NCBI GenBank assembly: GCA_026008535.1
Contig: BRKX01000015.1
Span: forward strand, 20,109,501-20,173,500
Origin: Perilla frutescens
Lineage: Eukaryota > Streptophyta > Magnoliopsida > Lamiales > Lamiaceae
Direction: 5' to 3'
Length of the DNA stretch: 64,000 nucleotides
Positions 33,801 through 44,995 of this stretch are shown piece by piece; position 1 is the stretch's first letter; every line of letters begins with the position of its first letter. Below the pieces are notes generated by a model, which saw nothing but the letters and a program-made list of their open reading frames with translations, was not told the origin of the DNA and did no database searches. Both the position numbers and the translations under genes were made by a program.

Positions 33801-34834
33801 AACAACTGCTAATACAAGATGGAGGGAGTATTTAAGGTCTCCTTAGACCTTGAAATCACTTACCCAACCTGAGACGTGCTGCTACAAAGAATTCAGAGAG
33901 ATCGAAGATTGAGTCCAGTGTCTGCTGGAACTCATCTACATTCACATCGACATCTCCCTTATTGTCTGAATCAACAAAGGTTTGTATCTTTGTTGTGTTT
34001 GTAAGGTGTAGATTAGATTGAATATTGCGAGTTCTTCCAGTAGATATTGTTTATCTACCGAAGTGCTAGGTAGTGATTTTTATAGGGATTGTCTGAGTGA
34101 GTGAAGCGAGGACAATTTCTATTATTTTCATAGAGATTATTCAAGGGAGTGAACCGAGAATTATCTCTATGTTGTTTTATCTTTTGTGCAAGCAGGTTAT
34201 CACCGTGGTTTGTGAGAAGCTCTGAAACTTACATCTAGTGTCATCTCAAAGATCCAAGACATTCTCATCGACATCGGCCTAGTGTCCCAATCAACTGGAG
34301 ACATTCATTCCAGTTGTGTGTGTAGGTTAGATAGTCAACTTTGAGAGTCTTAGGATTTAGATCGACTTGTTGTTTTCTATCTATATGTTTAGATAGATGT
34401 TTTGAGAGATTTTTCAAGTGAGTGAAACTAGGATAGTTCTCTTGTATGTTGTATGCAATGTTGTCAAGGGAGTGAACCGAGAACACTTGTATTGTTTTTG
34501 TATTTCACTTATGTAAGTGACTTTGGCCCTGAAGCAATCACATACCGAAGGTGTGTGATTTAAAACTATCTTTCGTGCAAGTTGCTTTAAATTTTTGCTG
34601 CGTGTTGAAGGCATAGTGGATAACACTGGCTTCAACATCAACTCTATTATTTGCACGTTAACATTTTTCACAAGCTAATTTTTACTTGTGTTTTAAAATT
34701 ATTTCCGTGCAAAATGTTCTATAAATTTCCTGTGACAATGATGTTGGTAAAGTGAGTAACACTGACTACAACATTGTGTATAACTTTGCACGTGGTTTTA
34801 TTTTTCACAGTATTTGAGGCAACAAATTCTAACA
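30838..34834 (+). repeat. 3' LTR of copia I, interrupted by a gypsy solo LTR
   Basis: Matches 6004-8645 from TGTTAGGAATGG to ATTCTAACA. Without the 1352-bp insert and its 5-bp duplication it is about 2640 bp, like the 5' LTR. Long stretches (for example 33180-34300) are almost identical to 6960-8080. Confidence 0.93.
31275..32626 (-). mobile_element. solo LTR of the Athila-like gypsy family (1352 bp)
   Basis: Flanked by a perfect duplication GTTGC (31270-31274 and 32627-32631) whose empty site is visible in the other LTR at about 6431. Plus strand begins TGGTGTGTCGTTTTGCACC and ends CCGATCA; in reverse complement this matches the LTRs at 54827-56194 and 59943-61310 end to end, though diverged. 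It carries two copies of the GTATGGGCATAC motif (31314-31336 and 32438-32453). Confidence 0.92.
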
Positions 34835-35178
34835 CAATTCATTGTATATAATTAACTATTATATTCATGGATGCATATATGAGTTCATTGGAATTACTTA
34901 AATATACATGTTTACATTAATTCGTTGCACTTAAATAACTATTATAGCCAATTAAATATATTCATGCATGATGAATGAACCATATACTATATAAATCTCA
35001 ATATGGAAATAAAATAATTCATAACACCCAACCAGTAAGGGATGAAATCCAATTAGATTTAAACTTTAAGAAAAACAAGTAACAATAGATTCATATTTTA
35101 GCAAATTACCATGATATTTACAATTGTAATATTTATGAATTATTAATTTAGAGTTTTAATGGGACCTAATATTTATAA

Positions 35179-36832
35179 GACAAAAATTTGTATTAGACTG
35201 TCTAACGGGTCTCTTACGTTAAACGAGTTAAATAAAACCCAAACTCATCCAAAAACCCACCAAAAATCAGCTGACCCGTCCATTTCCAAGTTGGGACTGG
35301 CAGATTTTAAAAAAAATAACTGTTTGCTTCGGGCTTGGGCTGCTGGGCCTTTGCCCCTTTTTTTATTTTTTTCTTCTTTTTTTCTTTTTTTTTTCTTCTC
35401 TTTTTTCGGCGGCTGGGCAAAGTCCCTTTTTTCTTCTTTCTTCTTTCTTCTTTCTTTCTTTCTTCTCTTTTTTTTCCGTTTCCTTCTTTTTCTTCTTTCT
35501 TCTTTTTTTCTTCTTTCTTCTTCTTTTTTTCTTTCCTTCTTCTCATTTTTTTCGTCCCTTTCTTTTTCTTTCTTTTTCTTTTTTTAATAATTATAATATA
35601 GTCATTTCAGGGTATACATTTATTTTTTAAAAAAGATATTTTTTTTCCTGGCGATTGACTAATTATTGAGCCAAAAAAAGAAGTATTATTAATTATAAGG
35701 TAAAGTATCATTAACTATGAGTAGAGTATATCATTAACCAAAGTATCATTATTTATGAGGTGAATTATTATTAACTCACATATGAGTATCATTATTTATG
35801 GGGTGAAGTGGAGTCTCATTACTATGGAAAAAAGTATCACTAATTGCAGAAGAAAGTATCACTAATTAAAAAGAAAAGTATCACTAATTGCAGAAGAAAC
35901 TATCACTAATTAGAAAAAAAGTATCACTAATTGCAGAAGAAATTATCACTAATTAGAAAGAAAAGTATCACTAATTGTAGAAGAAAGTATCACTAATTAG
36001 AAGAAAGTATCACTAATTGCAGAAGAAAGTATCACTAATTAGAAAGAAAAATATCACTAATTGCAGAAGAAAGTATCACTAATTAGAAGAAAAGTATCAC
36101 TAATTGCAGAAGAAAAGTATCACTAATTGCAGAAGAAAGTATCACTAATTAGAAAGAAAAATATCAGTACAAACATATGGCAATTTAAAAATTGAATCAT
36201 TAGCTATATAAAAGAAAATGTTGCAATTCAAAAATTGAACGATAGTGAGTAGTAATTACTCATTATATTAGTGATGCTTCATTTTTTATTACGAGTGATA
36301 CTTATTTCATAATTAATGATACTTCTCTGTTGTTAATTTAATAATTAATGCTTAATCATCGATAATTTTCATTTTAATGAAAATATAACTTTTATCTGGT
36401 GAAGTATCATTAATTGTGATGTGAAGTATCATTAATTATTGATGAAGTATCATTAACAAAATCATTATAAAAAAACACAAAAAAAGAAGAAGGAAAACTA
36501 CTAAAGAAGAAGGAAAAAAATTGCCAAAGATGAAGGAAAAAACTGCCAAAGGAAAAAAAGAAGAAGAAGAAGAAGAAGAAGAAGAAGAAAACACGTTTCT
36601 TAAGAGAGAAAAAAAAGAGAACACATTTCTGGAAAGAAAAAAAAAAAGAGATATAACACGTTTTTGGAAAAGAAAAAAAAAGAAATTAAAAATTGAATAT
36701 AAAAAAAAGGAAGGGGGAGATCATTAAAAAAATCAAAAAGAAAAGGAAAAAAGAAAGGGGGCCACTTTGATGGGTCAAATAATATCCGTCTAATGTAAGG
36801 ATCCGTTAGACCGTCTAACAGGAGTGTGCCCC
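35179..36832. mobile_element. Mutator-like non-autonomous element (1654 bp)
   Basis: Flanked by a 9-bp repeat TATTTATAA (35170-35178 and 36833-36841). Ends are inverted: left TTAGACTGTCTAACGGGTC (from about 35193), right in reverse complement TTAGACGGTCTAACGGATC, continuing into CTTACGTTA / CTTACATTA. The interior is a pyrimidine-rich arm (about 35350-35590), a 22-bp tandem array, and a purine-rich arm (about 36471-36760). No transposase. The 9-bp duplication fits MULEs but is AT-rich, so it is not decisive alone. Confidence 0.72.
35833..36165. repeat. 22-bp tandem array AGTATCACTAATT...
   Basis: Two 22-bp variants alternate: one with AGTATCACTAATTGCAGAAG and one with AGTATCACTAATTAGAAAG, in about 15 copies. 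More diverged GTATCATTAATTATGA units extend it to about 35690 and 36460. Confidence 0.9.
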
Positions 36833-36982
36833 TATTTATAAAGGAATTTTTCGAAAAATTATTATCTTATTATCTTATCGAATTTGATGATTTTTTACAA
36901 AGGTCTTCGTCGGGACTAAGAGATTTTATTATTTTAGAGAGTTTATTAATTTATAGAATATTAATTTGTAGAGGTTTTATTG

Positions 36983-37444
36983 ATTGTGCTAGAAAATGCA
37001 CCGTCTTCTTTGCATTTCAGCGAGACCAATGGTAGGTCACTTTCTCGAACTTTTAATATTGAAAGGACATGAAAATCAGGCCCGCAGGTACAAATAACCA
37101 GATTTTATAATGCAAATAAAATAGTAATTACGATCTTAGTTTTCACACACAAAATTGCAACAACTCAAATTTTTTTAATAAAGACTCGATATTTATAAAT
37201 AATAGTACAAGGTCCAATTCTTCAATAAATAAATAAAACCGTACAGAGCACCAAATATATGCGTTTTTCCAATTAAAAAAAATAAAATCCAATCTGTCCT
37301 ATTAATTAACAAGCTAGGATTCATCAAACGCTCGTTTTTTTTTTCTTCTTTGAGAGCCGCAAGGGTATAATGTTGGGTTGGGCAAGTGGAATATATCAAT
37401 CACTATTGTGATAAGCTTGATTATAATATACATGCATGATGGAT
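36983..37444. other. intergenic, AT-rich
   Basis: No gene, repeat or structured signal recognised. Confidence 0.5.
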
Positions 37445-38250
37445 ATAATTCTAAATACAATTCTCATTTTAGTTTTTAAAATCCCCAAAACTAAATAAAT
37501 TAAAAATATATTACAAATGTTCTTTTTTACTCTCATAACTCCTATTTATTTTCAACTTTAGATCTACTTTCTTTCTAAAAAAATCAACAAAATACATCAC
37601 CAATATCTTACTTTTTCTAAGTGAGTGTAACGTGATGGATCAAATAGAAGTTGAGGATGATGAAATTATAAGAGAATAAATCTCCACACACCTAAAACTA
37701 CGATGTTTTTCTTAGTTGACCCAAGGTTTGGACTGTCTAATTAACAGTTCTTGGTATTTTGATACATTTTTTTTTATATCCTAAGATTCCAAAATGCTGT
37801 AGATTTCCAATCACACATCACCAATTGAGGCGAAAGCATAACTCATACTCAAATTGAAATATTTTGAAATCTCATAATTTTTAAACTAAAATTATAAAGG
37901 ACGTATTGAAATTACAAAAAGTAAAAAAGTATTTGTTTAAAAACCACAATTTAATCAAAACACAAAACTTAAATACAGATTAAGAGATAACCAATTCATT
38001 TTCAAATATAATTGGGAAATGGGTTAGGTTTTTTGAAAGATCGGATCATGTTTTGATTCATATCACGAACACAAAAATATAACTGAGATGTTGGGGGATA
38101 TATATTATGTTAGGGCTTTGAGGGGATAGTTATCTAAAGTTGAAAATAAACGGAGACTACGAGAGTAACAAAGAACATTCATATGGTATTTTTAATTTAT
38201 TCAATTTTTGGGGTTACGAAGAGTAAAATGAGGATTGTATTTAGAATTAT
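37445..38250. mobile_element. long-TIR MITE (about 800 bp)
   Basis: The left end ATAATTCTAAATACAATTCT and the reverse complement of the right end ATAATTCTAAATACAATCCT stay alignable for about 130 bp (through TTTATTTTCAACTTTAGAT). No coding region. Target duplication not clear (ATGCATG occurs near both sides). The terminal sequence is related to that of the MITE at 50794-53718. Confidence 0.72.
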
Positions 38251-38534
38251 CGATGCATGTTTTCTATATGTATTAAAAAGAATGCTTCATCTAACATGCT
38301 AAATATTCTCTATAATAAAATTGTCTATCTAGCCCATATGGCGGTCAATTGTTAACGCTATACAAAATTAGAAAAATAATATTTGGATGCTAAGGAACAT
38401 CCAGACGCACGCAAGAGCCTCGTAGACCATTCGAATCATCCAAAAAGAAAGCTCAACATCATCACAAGAACTAGAAGAAGAGTGCTAGCTAGCTAGGTTT
38501 TAGATTAGTAGATCAAATACAAGAAAATAAGACA
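38251..38534. other. intergenic, downstream of the RING-CH gene
   Basis: AT-rich with nothing recognised. It is the region just beyond the likely polyadenylation site of the minus-strand RING-CH gene. Confidence 0.5.
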
Positions 38535-38540
38535 TTTATT
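38535..38540 (-). terminator. candidate poly(A) signal of the RING-CH gene
   Basis: AATAAA on the minus strand about 130 bp after the TAG stop at 38672-38674. Confidence 0.5.
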
Positions 38541-38671
38541 TTGGCGGTAACATTCATTTACACATGTAACATAATGAAAGGAAAAGGAACAACTCATCAA
38601 AGCACTGTGTCGTGCATGAATTGTACAAACATACCAAGCAGGAGGCTCCCACAAATGGTTACTAAATCAAG

Positions 38672-41276
38672 CTAAGCATGTTCGGGGTGAGGAGTCGCCT
38701 GTGACGTGATTGGTGGCGCAGCTGCGGCTACGAGAAGGCCTCTGCTCTGTGCCGCTTGAACAACAATTGCAAATCGAGCAGCTGCCAAGGCCGCGGCCTC
38801 CTGTCACAGAAAAATCGGAGAAGCTCATAAATACAGCTACATGGGATGGAATGTGTAAAGATGTGTGTTCTTGCTGTTGGAGATAATACTTGCCTGCCTT
38901 TGCCTGCGACGTTGCAAGATACTTATTGCCCAGATCATGATGTAGCAAGGCAAAAGAAAACCAACAGCTCGAAGCAAGAACAGCTGCGTAAATGAAGTAC
39001 CATGATATACGGATTATAAGGTGACAACATATATAAATTCAAACAGCAAAAGTTTTTTTTCAAATATACTCACAGAGAAGAAGGTAGATGCATCATCATC
39101 TCCCTCTCCATCTCCATCATCAGTGATGGATAGAGCATGCCTCAGTAGCAGAAGAGCCATCAACTGCCAAACCACAACACCTAAATTATATATTTTTTGC
39201 TAATTTTAAATTGACTGCAATGTATATATCACTATGTATATATAATACAATCATATATAATAATCTGCACCCTATTATATTTTATGTAACATCCTAATGG
39301 CAAAGGACAATTGTAGAGATAGCAAGACTTACAATTAAAGCAGCTGAACGACAAAATGCTGTGCCACTGTTGTTAGTTCCATTATAATCATCATAGTCAG
39401 CTTCAAACAACTGGCGTTCAGCCTCAGCAATTGCCAGCAACCGAGGATCGTGCATATCCAGTGGTGTGCCGGAAATTTGCCACACACCCCTGGAGATAGA
39501 CCAAAATACACCAAATTAGAATATAAAACCATAGTGATGTTAAAGAATGTTTTCATATTAGAAATTAAAGAAAACTTATAAAGAATCAACTGTTGAACAT
39601 CTAAAAAATTGTTAAAGAAAACTTTTCTTATTCTAGCTGTTGTGAGAAGAAAAGCTGCTGCTATAAACCCTGCACACATGCTTCTAATATTGAAAATTCA
39701 GTACATACCCAATATCAATGCTAGTCTCATCTGATGGAGGCCGTGCAGGTGCGGTATAACCTGGTTGATATGGCTGCACATTAACATGAAACATGTGGAA
39801 TCATCGAGAGATTATTATTCTGAAAGCATAAACTGTATGAGTAATCACTAGAAAAAATATAGAATAAAATATAATCTGATGTTACAATAAGAAAGCATTT
39901 GTGAGCAGCAGCTAACTATCCTTTTCTTTAGAATGAGATATAAATACAACATAATCCACCTTATGCCCAGGTGTGTTAATTTTCTTTGGTAGGTGAGGCT
40001 AACTACTTGTATCAGCAGATTTTATGATTACTACTTGATCAGCAGAAATGTAATGACATTATCTTTCCTGTTACATGTACTTGAACACCCCTAGTGAGAA
40101 AAACCTGCTATATGGAAACTATCATATTGTATAAGTTCAAACAAGCATGCACCAAGCTGCCTTATATGGTCCATAATACACTAAACAAAATGTTGCAAAT
40201 TGAGAAAGGTACAAGGAGCGGAACAATCACATACCTGATGGCAGATCTCACAAGTAATGTCTCCCTTCTCATTGCACCAGTACTGAACACATTTGCGGTG
40301 TGCATACTGCAAACAAGTAGGTCTCCGTTATATAGTTAGCTCGGCTATTTAAACAAATAGGGCCCTCTCTTTAAGAGGTGAGGGTAAAGCATCATCATAT
40401 TTATACTGATCAAAAAAGGACAATTTGAATAACCCAGCCATCTCACAGCTACCAAGTGCAAGACGATGCAAGGAGGGAAACAAAAAAGAATCATATAAAA
40501 ATATAAGCCCATGAATCAAGGAAGATACAAAGAATTTTCATCTAACGCAGTACACCAGAGATTGAAGCTTTTCTAGCTCACATAACTTTGAGCAACATAA
40601 ATTTTCTCAAACAGTTTATTTTCTTGATTCCATTTTGGGAAATGCCGAAATGGTTTAGTCTTCTAAAAAGGGTAAAATTATGCTATGCCATTTTGGTCAT
40701 GGGGATTTAGATTCAATGGAGATCGACATTGCAAATAAATTACCAACACCCTAACCCAAATAGGATGCTTACAACATACATAACAATCTTACAAGGCTGA
40801 GAATATTAAGAACCCGACCAACTTCATCCCAATCGGACATTGCATTTACTTCACTATAAAGATTGAAACTTTGATGTCCTAACTCCTCCTAGAAACCCAT
40901 TTTGAGAACGTATTACACAATATGTAGAGAGTAGTTGCCAACCAACTCAAACAAGAGGAACAATACAAATGGATATACTATTTACCTTAAGACTCCCACT
41001 GCAACCACAAGGACTCTCCAAATTGTTTATAGAATCCTCCTCCTGGCAAATTCGGCACTCCCCCATCCCTATCAGGGGCGCCTCCTCGTCTGCACCCTCA
41101 TTTTCCACCACCACCACCACTTTCTCAACTTCGGGTGCTGTTGATGACGACGACCCCACCAACTCAGACATCTTCCCCGTAGAACCACATGATACAGCTT
41201 GGGCCACCGGTTGGCTATGCCCAACTGCCACAGGTTGTGATAGCTGCTCCATATTCACCACCAAATGCTCACCCAT
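38672..41276 (-). CDS. RING-CH (RINGv) E3 ubiquitin ligase with DUF3675, seven exons
   Basis: Coding exons on the minus strand: 41276-40986, 40306-40235, 39773-39709, 39489-39333, 39163-39074, 38983-38894, 38800-38672. They join in frame to 297 residues. Exon 1 starts MGEHLVVNMEQL and holds the first half of the C4HC3 RING-CH finger (CRICQEED...CGC). Exon 2 completes it (YAHRKCVQYWC...CEIC). Exons 3-7 give the DUF3675 region: PGYTAPARPP, WQISGTPLDMHDPRLL, then two hydrophobic segments (LMALLLLRHALSI; FLLRAVGFLLPCYIMIWAIS) and an Ala-rich tail. Family knowledge: membrane-anchored MARCH-like ligases that pass ubiquitin from an E2 to membrane or ER clients. Introns are GT-AG except intron 6, which is GC-AG (AG|GCAAGT). 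A non-coding exon may exist upstream (CAG|GTATTT near 41838). The gene looks intact. Confidence 0.93.
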
Positions 41277-41999
41277 TCACAATGTTTCTATTTTTTATCT
41301 TTACCACGCCGCTACCCCAATCAACAACCACAAGTATTCCTAAACACAAAATCACCAAAATCAACCCCTCAAGATTTCAATCTAATATTGCCCTTTTCTA
41401 TTATTCACAAAATTGTCATCTTTTGACCTCAAAATTGAAATCTAATTAAATGAACCTCCAAAATCGTGACTTTTTTTTATCTTAAATTTAATGAAACCAC
41501 CTCAATGGCCGATTCTTGATAATAAAACAAAAATACCACATCAGGAAACATAAATTAAGAATTCAAGAACCTATTCATCGACCAAAATTGACAAATTTCT
41601 TTAGCTAGGCACAATCTAAAGTTCAATTAGAGTGGGCAATCCAGAAAAAAGAAAAACCAATTAAAGAAAATCAACCGATCGCGCTGGAATACGCAGCGGG
41701 ATCAGAGAAATTCTTTATTTCTTTATCTTAGGAAGCCAAAACAAAAGTCAATATGCAATCAAGAAGCAATGAGCTCCAAACCAAGGAAAATAATGAAGGG
41801 GAAAAAAAACAGATAGATATAAGAAAAAAGAAATACCTGAAACCAAAAGCTGAAGAAAGAAACAGAAATGAGTGTAGAAGAAATCGCGAATTTGTTGCCC
41901 AACCACGGGAAAATACAATAGATATGAGCGATGTATTCTTCTGTTGTCTATTATGCGCTTATGCTTTCAAATTTCAATGCATTTTTGCCAATAATAATA

Positions 42000-42355
42000 G
42001 GGTTAATTGTTTTAAATATCACGAACTATACACGAATTTTGATTTTTAACACCAAATCTAAAATATTATACGTACAACATAAAATTACATTTTTTTAATT
42101 ATAACATCATTTTAAATTTCAGCCAATTAAAATTGCATGCATACACCTACAGATTCGTCTATTCAATCTCTACTTAAAAATGCTCAATTGATTAAATATT
42201 TCACATAATTTTCATGCTTGTAAATGCACTTAATTTTGAACTGATGTTGAAATTATAAAAAAAAATGTAAATTTATATAATAGAGACAACATTTTAAAGT
42301 TCGTGTTAAAAATTAGAAATTATGTATAATTTGTGATATTTAAATCAATTAAGCC
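42000..42355. mobile_element. MITE, Mutator-like (356 bp), upstream of the RING-CH gene
   Basis: Inverted ends of about 75 bp: left GGGTTAATTGTTTTAAATAT, right in reverse complement GGCTTAATTGATTTAAATAT, both followed by CAC, a TATAC and a TTTTTAACAC block. Flanks ATAATAATA (41991-41999) and ATGATAATA (42356-42364) match in 8 of 9 bases. It lies about 720 bp upstream of the RING-CH start codon. Confidence 0.72.
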
Positions 42356-42558
42356 ATGATAATAAGAATAATAATGTGGTTTTTTTAATGACAAAGAACA
42401 TTCACACTCGTCAACTAGAAAACTATACATGTTAGAGTATTGAGATCCGGATGGGTTGAGGGTGTGATAAATTTAAATTTTTGCACAAGGTAATTGGAAA
42501 TGTAGGGATTAAGTTTGATTGATTCTCTCAAAGCCCTCATTATACTTTTCTTTTAAAT

Positions 42559-43206
42559 TTTTTACCTGGAAGGTAACACGTAGCACCTATCAAGGTGCGC
42601 ACTGCATAGACCTCGTTTATGTGTAATAGTCTATAAACTACACAGGAAAGATAAATCACTGTTTTTATTTTTTGATGTCGAGGGTAACTCGCTACCAAAG
42701 TGCACGCTGGGTAAACCCAAGAAAGGTACACTTCGTTTTTTTATGTCGAGAGTAACCCGTAGCCACTACCGAAGTGCGCACTAGATAAACACAACCTCAT
42801 CCTTGTGTTATAGCCTGCAAACGACACAGAAGAGGTAAACCACACTTCTGGTTTATTTTTATGTCGAGTATGTGGAGAGTAACCCGTAGCCGCTATTGAA
42901 GTGTGCACTAGATAAACCTTATCCCCTATGTAATAACCTGTAAGCCACACAAGAGAGGTAAACAAACTTTTTTTTATGTCGGGATAATCCGCAGTCGCTA
43001 CCGAAATGCGCACTGGGTAAACTCAACCTCGTCCTTGTGTAATAGCCTGCAAACCATACAGGAGAGGTAAACAACTTTTGGCGCACCTGTGTAATAGCCT
43101 GTAATTCTGCAAATCACACATGAGAGGTAAACCACATCTGGGTAAACTAACTCCATCCCTGTATAATAGTCTGCAAACAGGCTCACACTTAGGAGAGGTA
43201 CATCAT
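42559..43206. repeat. degenerate tandem array (period about 80-130 bp)
   Basis: Blocks GTGCGCACTGGGTAAACC, TGTGTAATAGCCTGCAAACC, ACACAGGAGAGGTAAAC and TTTTTATGTCGAGAGTAACC recur five to six times in the same order with indels. No long open frame is conserved between units. I do not recognise the family. Confidence 0.78.
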
Positions 43207-43815
43207 ACTTAAAAAATCAGATGTAACAGACTCACACCTAATGACATGTATTAGTGGTTAAATTTAAATTGAGATATTTGACCTCAAAATAATACCGCTT
43301 CAAAACTAGGTCATCCCCAATAGGAGCCCTCGTTGTACTTAGTTATGTCCATTAAATATTTCCACATTAAATATGCGCGTTCTTCTTGTCATCGTATTTT
43401 TTATTTTATTTTAATATCATTGCTTTATTATAATAATAGCATGCATAGAGGTGTCCAGCCAAATCATTGTCGTCGTAATTAAACCATGATTATAATGTCC
43501 ACTGACTCCACTTTAAATTAGTGGTTATTACAAACTGTAAATCTTGAAATATGTAACAAAATTTAAGATAAAAAAGAAAAAAGAAAAAAGAAAAAGAAAA
43601 AAGCTATTGTGCTCTTTTTTGAATCTATATATCTAAAAGAGATGCGCTCCGGTAAAAGCAAGAAACACAATTTCCTCGACATAAACACACATACATTTGT
43701 TTCTTACTTAAAACTCAATATATAAAATATATATTTTATTATCATATGTGCATCGATGACATTAATATAATATATAAAATAAGGATTATTATTAAAGGAC
43801 ATGGATATGTACACG
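43207..43815. other. intergenic, AT-rich
   Basis: No gene seen. It includes an A-rich (AAAAAG)n-like stretch near 43565-43605. Confidence 0.5.
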
Positions 43816-44798
43816 CAGGGCCGGCCCTGAGGGCGGGCGGGCCTGGGCAACGGCTCAGGGCTTCAAAAATTGGAGGGCCCAAAATTTTTAATATAGCCCA
43901 TTAATTATAGGCATTATGTATACTAAAAAAATAATATTAGACTTATTGATTTTGGGCTCAGCAGATACAATTCATGATGTCAAAATTTATTGTCTAATAC
44001 CATTAAATCATTCATTAATCAGTGGCACAATTAATTCTCACCCCTTCCAACATTATTTCTATGAAAAAAAAAAAAAACTCTTCATCTTCTCCAAGTCGTT
44101 GGCTAGTTTTCCGAAAAATAAGAACTGAGAACTCTTCAACTTACTTTTCTTACCGTTGAATCATATTCATGAATATAATTATATAAATAGAAGGAACCAC
44201 ATGAATTCTCTATTTCTCTTATACCAATTTTTATTTCTTGACTATCGAGTATCGACCTAATTGTCCGAGAAAAAAAAAAATCTCATTGCAAATTCTGAAA
44301 TTCAGATTCCGATTTCAGAAAGCAGAACCATTGAAGCATCTTGTTGATTTTGTTTTACGGGTAAGTAAATTCATATATTTTATTTATTTTGTGATTTTTT
44401 TTACAAGCAAGAGCAAGTGAATTAAATATTTTAGTTTATTTTTTTACAGATTATCATTTGAGATCGTCAAATAAAAAATTAAGTATAATATATTTAGATT
44501 ATTGTAGCGTCAGCTAAGAGGAGCTTCTCAAAGTTAAAATTATTGAAAACGTATTTGAGATCGTCAATGTCCCAAGAGAGATTGAATGATTTGACAACAT
44601 TATGTATAGAAAAAGAGATTTTAGATAACATAGATTTGAACGATATTGTAGATGATTTTGCAAGTAAAAATGCTAGATGAAGTCATTTTTTATAAGTAAT
44701 GGATATTTTTTACTTTTCAATGTATTACGTATGATAATATATTAGGGGCCATTTTTATAATTTCGTCCAGAGCCTCATTTTTATCAGGATCGGCCCTG
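43816..44798 (+). mobile_element. hAT transposon, deletion derivative (983 bp)
   Basis: Flanked by a perfect 8-bp duplication TGTACACG (43808-43815 and 44799-44806). Inverted ends are CAGGGCCGGCCCTGA (left) and CAGGGCCGATCCTGA (right, reverse complement). Length and duplication are typical of hAT. It keeps the C-terminal end of a transposase gene; the catalytic part is gone. Confidence 0.9.
44501..44680 (+). pseudogene. hAT transposase C-terminal dimerisation region (fragment)
   Basis: Open plus-strand frame of 59 codons to TGA: IVASAKRSFSKLKLLKTYLR, then SMSQERLNDLTTLCIEKEIL and a final DFASKNAR. This is the hAT C-terminal dimerisation block (usual form VASAERSFSKLKLIKTYLRS) as in ZMYM1-like plant hAT proteins. 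The Glu of SAERSF is Lys here. No start codon or upstream catalytic domain. Confidence 0.85.
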
Positions 44799-44912
44799 TG
44801 TACACGCATGGAGGGTTATATTATTTGGGGTAGGCCGATACTATTTGTTTGCTAATGAGCTACCTAAATCCCAAAAGCCAGTAATTGAGCCGAGAAGGTA
44901 AATTTTGTCCAT

Positions 44913-44918
<6 letters not shown>

Positions 44919-44989
<71 letters not shown>
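44919..44989. repeat. (CT)n(AT)n microsatellite
   Basis: About 42 bp of CT followed by about 28 bp of AT. Confidence 0.92.
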
Positions 44990-44994
<5 letters not shown>

Positions 44995-44995
44995 T

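Larger units (their letters stand above)
6004..34834 (+). mobile_element. SIRE/Maximus-like copia retrotransposon I (outer)
   Basis: Bounded by a perfect 5-bp target duplication CAATT (5999-6003 and 34835-34839). It has 2.6-kb LTRs at both ends, a tRNA-Met type primer site and a purine tract. Its interior keeps gag (8726-9949), a scrap of integrase C-terminus plus RNase H end (27805-28163) and a decayed accessory ORF (about 28990-30338). Another copia (9950-27804) is inserted in the opposite sense, and a gypsy solo LTR lies in the right LTR. Long LTRs, the SIRE-type gag and a 2.7-kb zone between RNase H and the 3' LTR all fit SIRE/Maximus. Protease, most of integrase and RT are missing, probably lost with the deletion at 27804/27805. 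Confidence 0.92.
5769..36982. mobile_element. non-autonomous DNA transposon with 24-bp TIRs, swollen by nested elements
   Basis: The left end (5769-5792) begins CAGTAAAACCTCTATAAATT. The right end (36959-36982) reads, in reverse complement, CAATAAAACCTCTACAAATT. These are 24-bp inverted repeats with two differences. Flanks ATTGTTAGCTA (left) and ATTGTGCTA (right) could be a decayed target duplication. Its own sequence is only about 650 bp (5793-5998, 34840-35178, 36842-36958) and has no coding capacity. Everything else between the ends is later insertions. The ends are convincing, the superfamily is not assigned, and the duplication is imperfect. Confidence 0.55.

Noticed and set aside
35159..35601. 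Long open frames rich in Phe/Ser or Lys/Glu
   Set aside because: They are translations of the TTC/GAA-rich arm of the Mutator-like element, not genes.
35833..36165. CRISPR-like regular repeat array
   Set aside because: Units are contiguous 22-mers without unique spacers, in a plant transposon.
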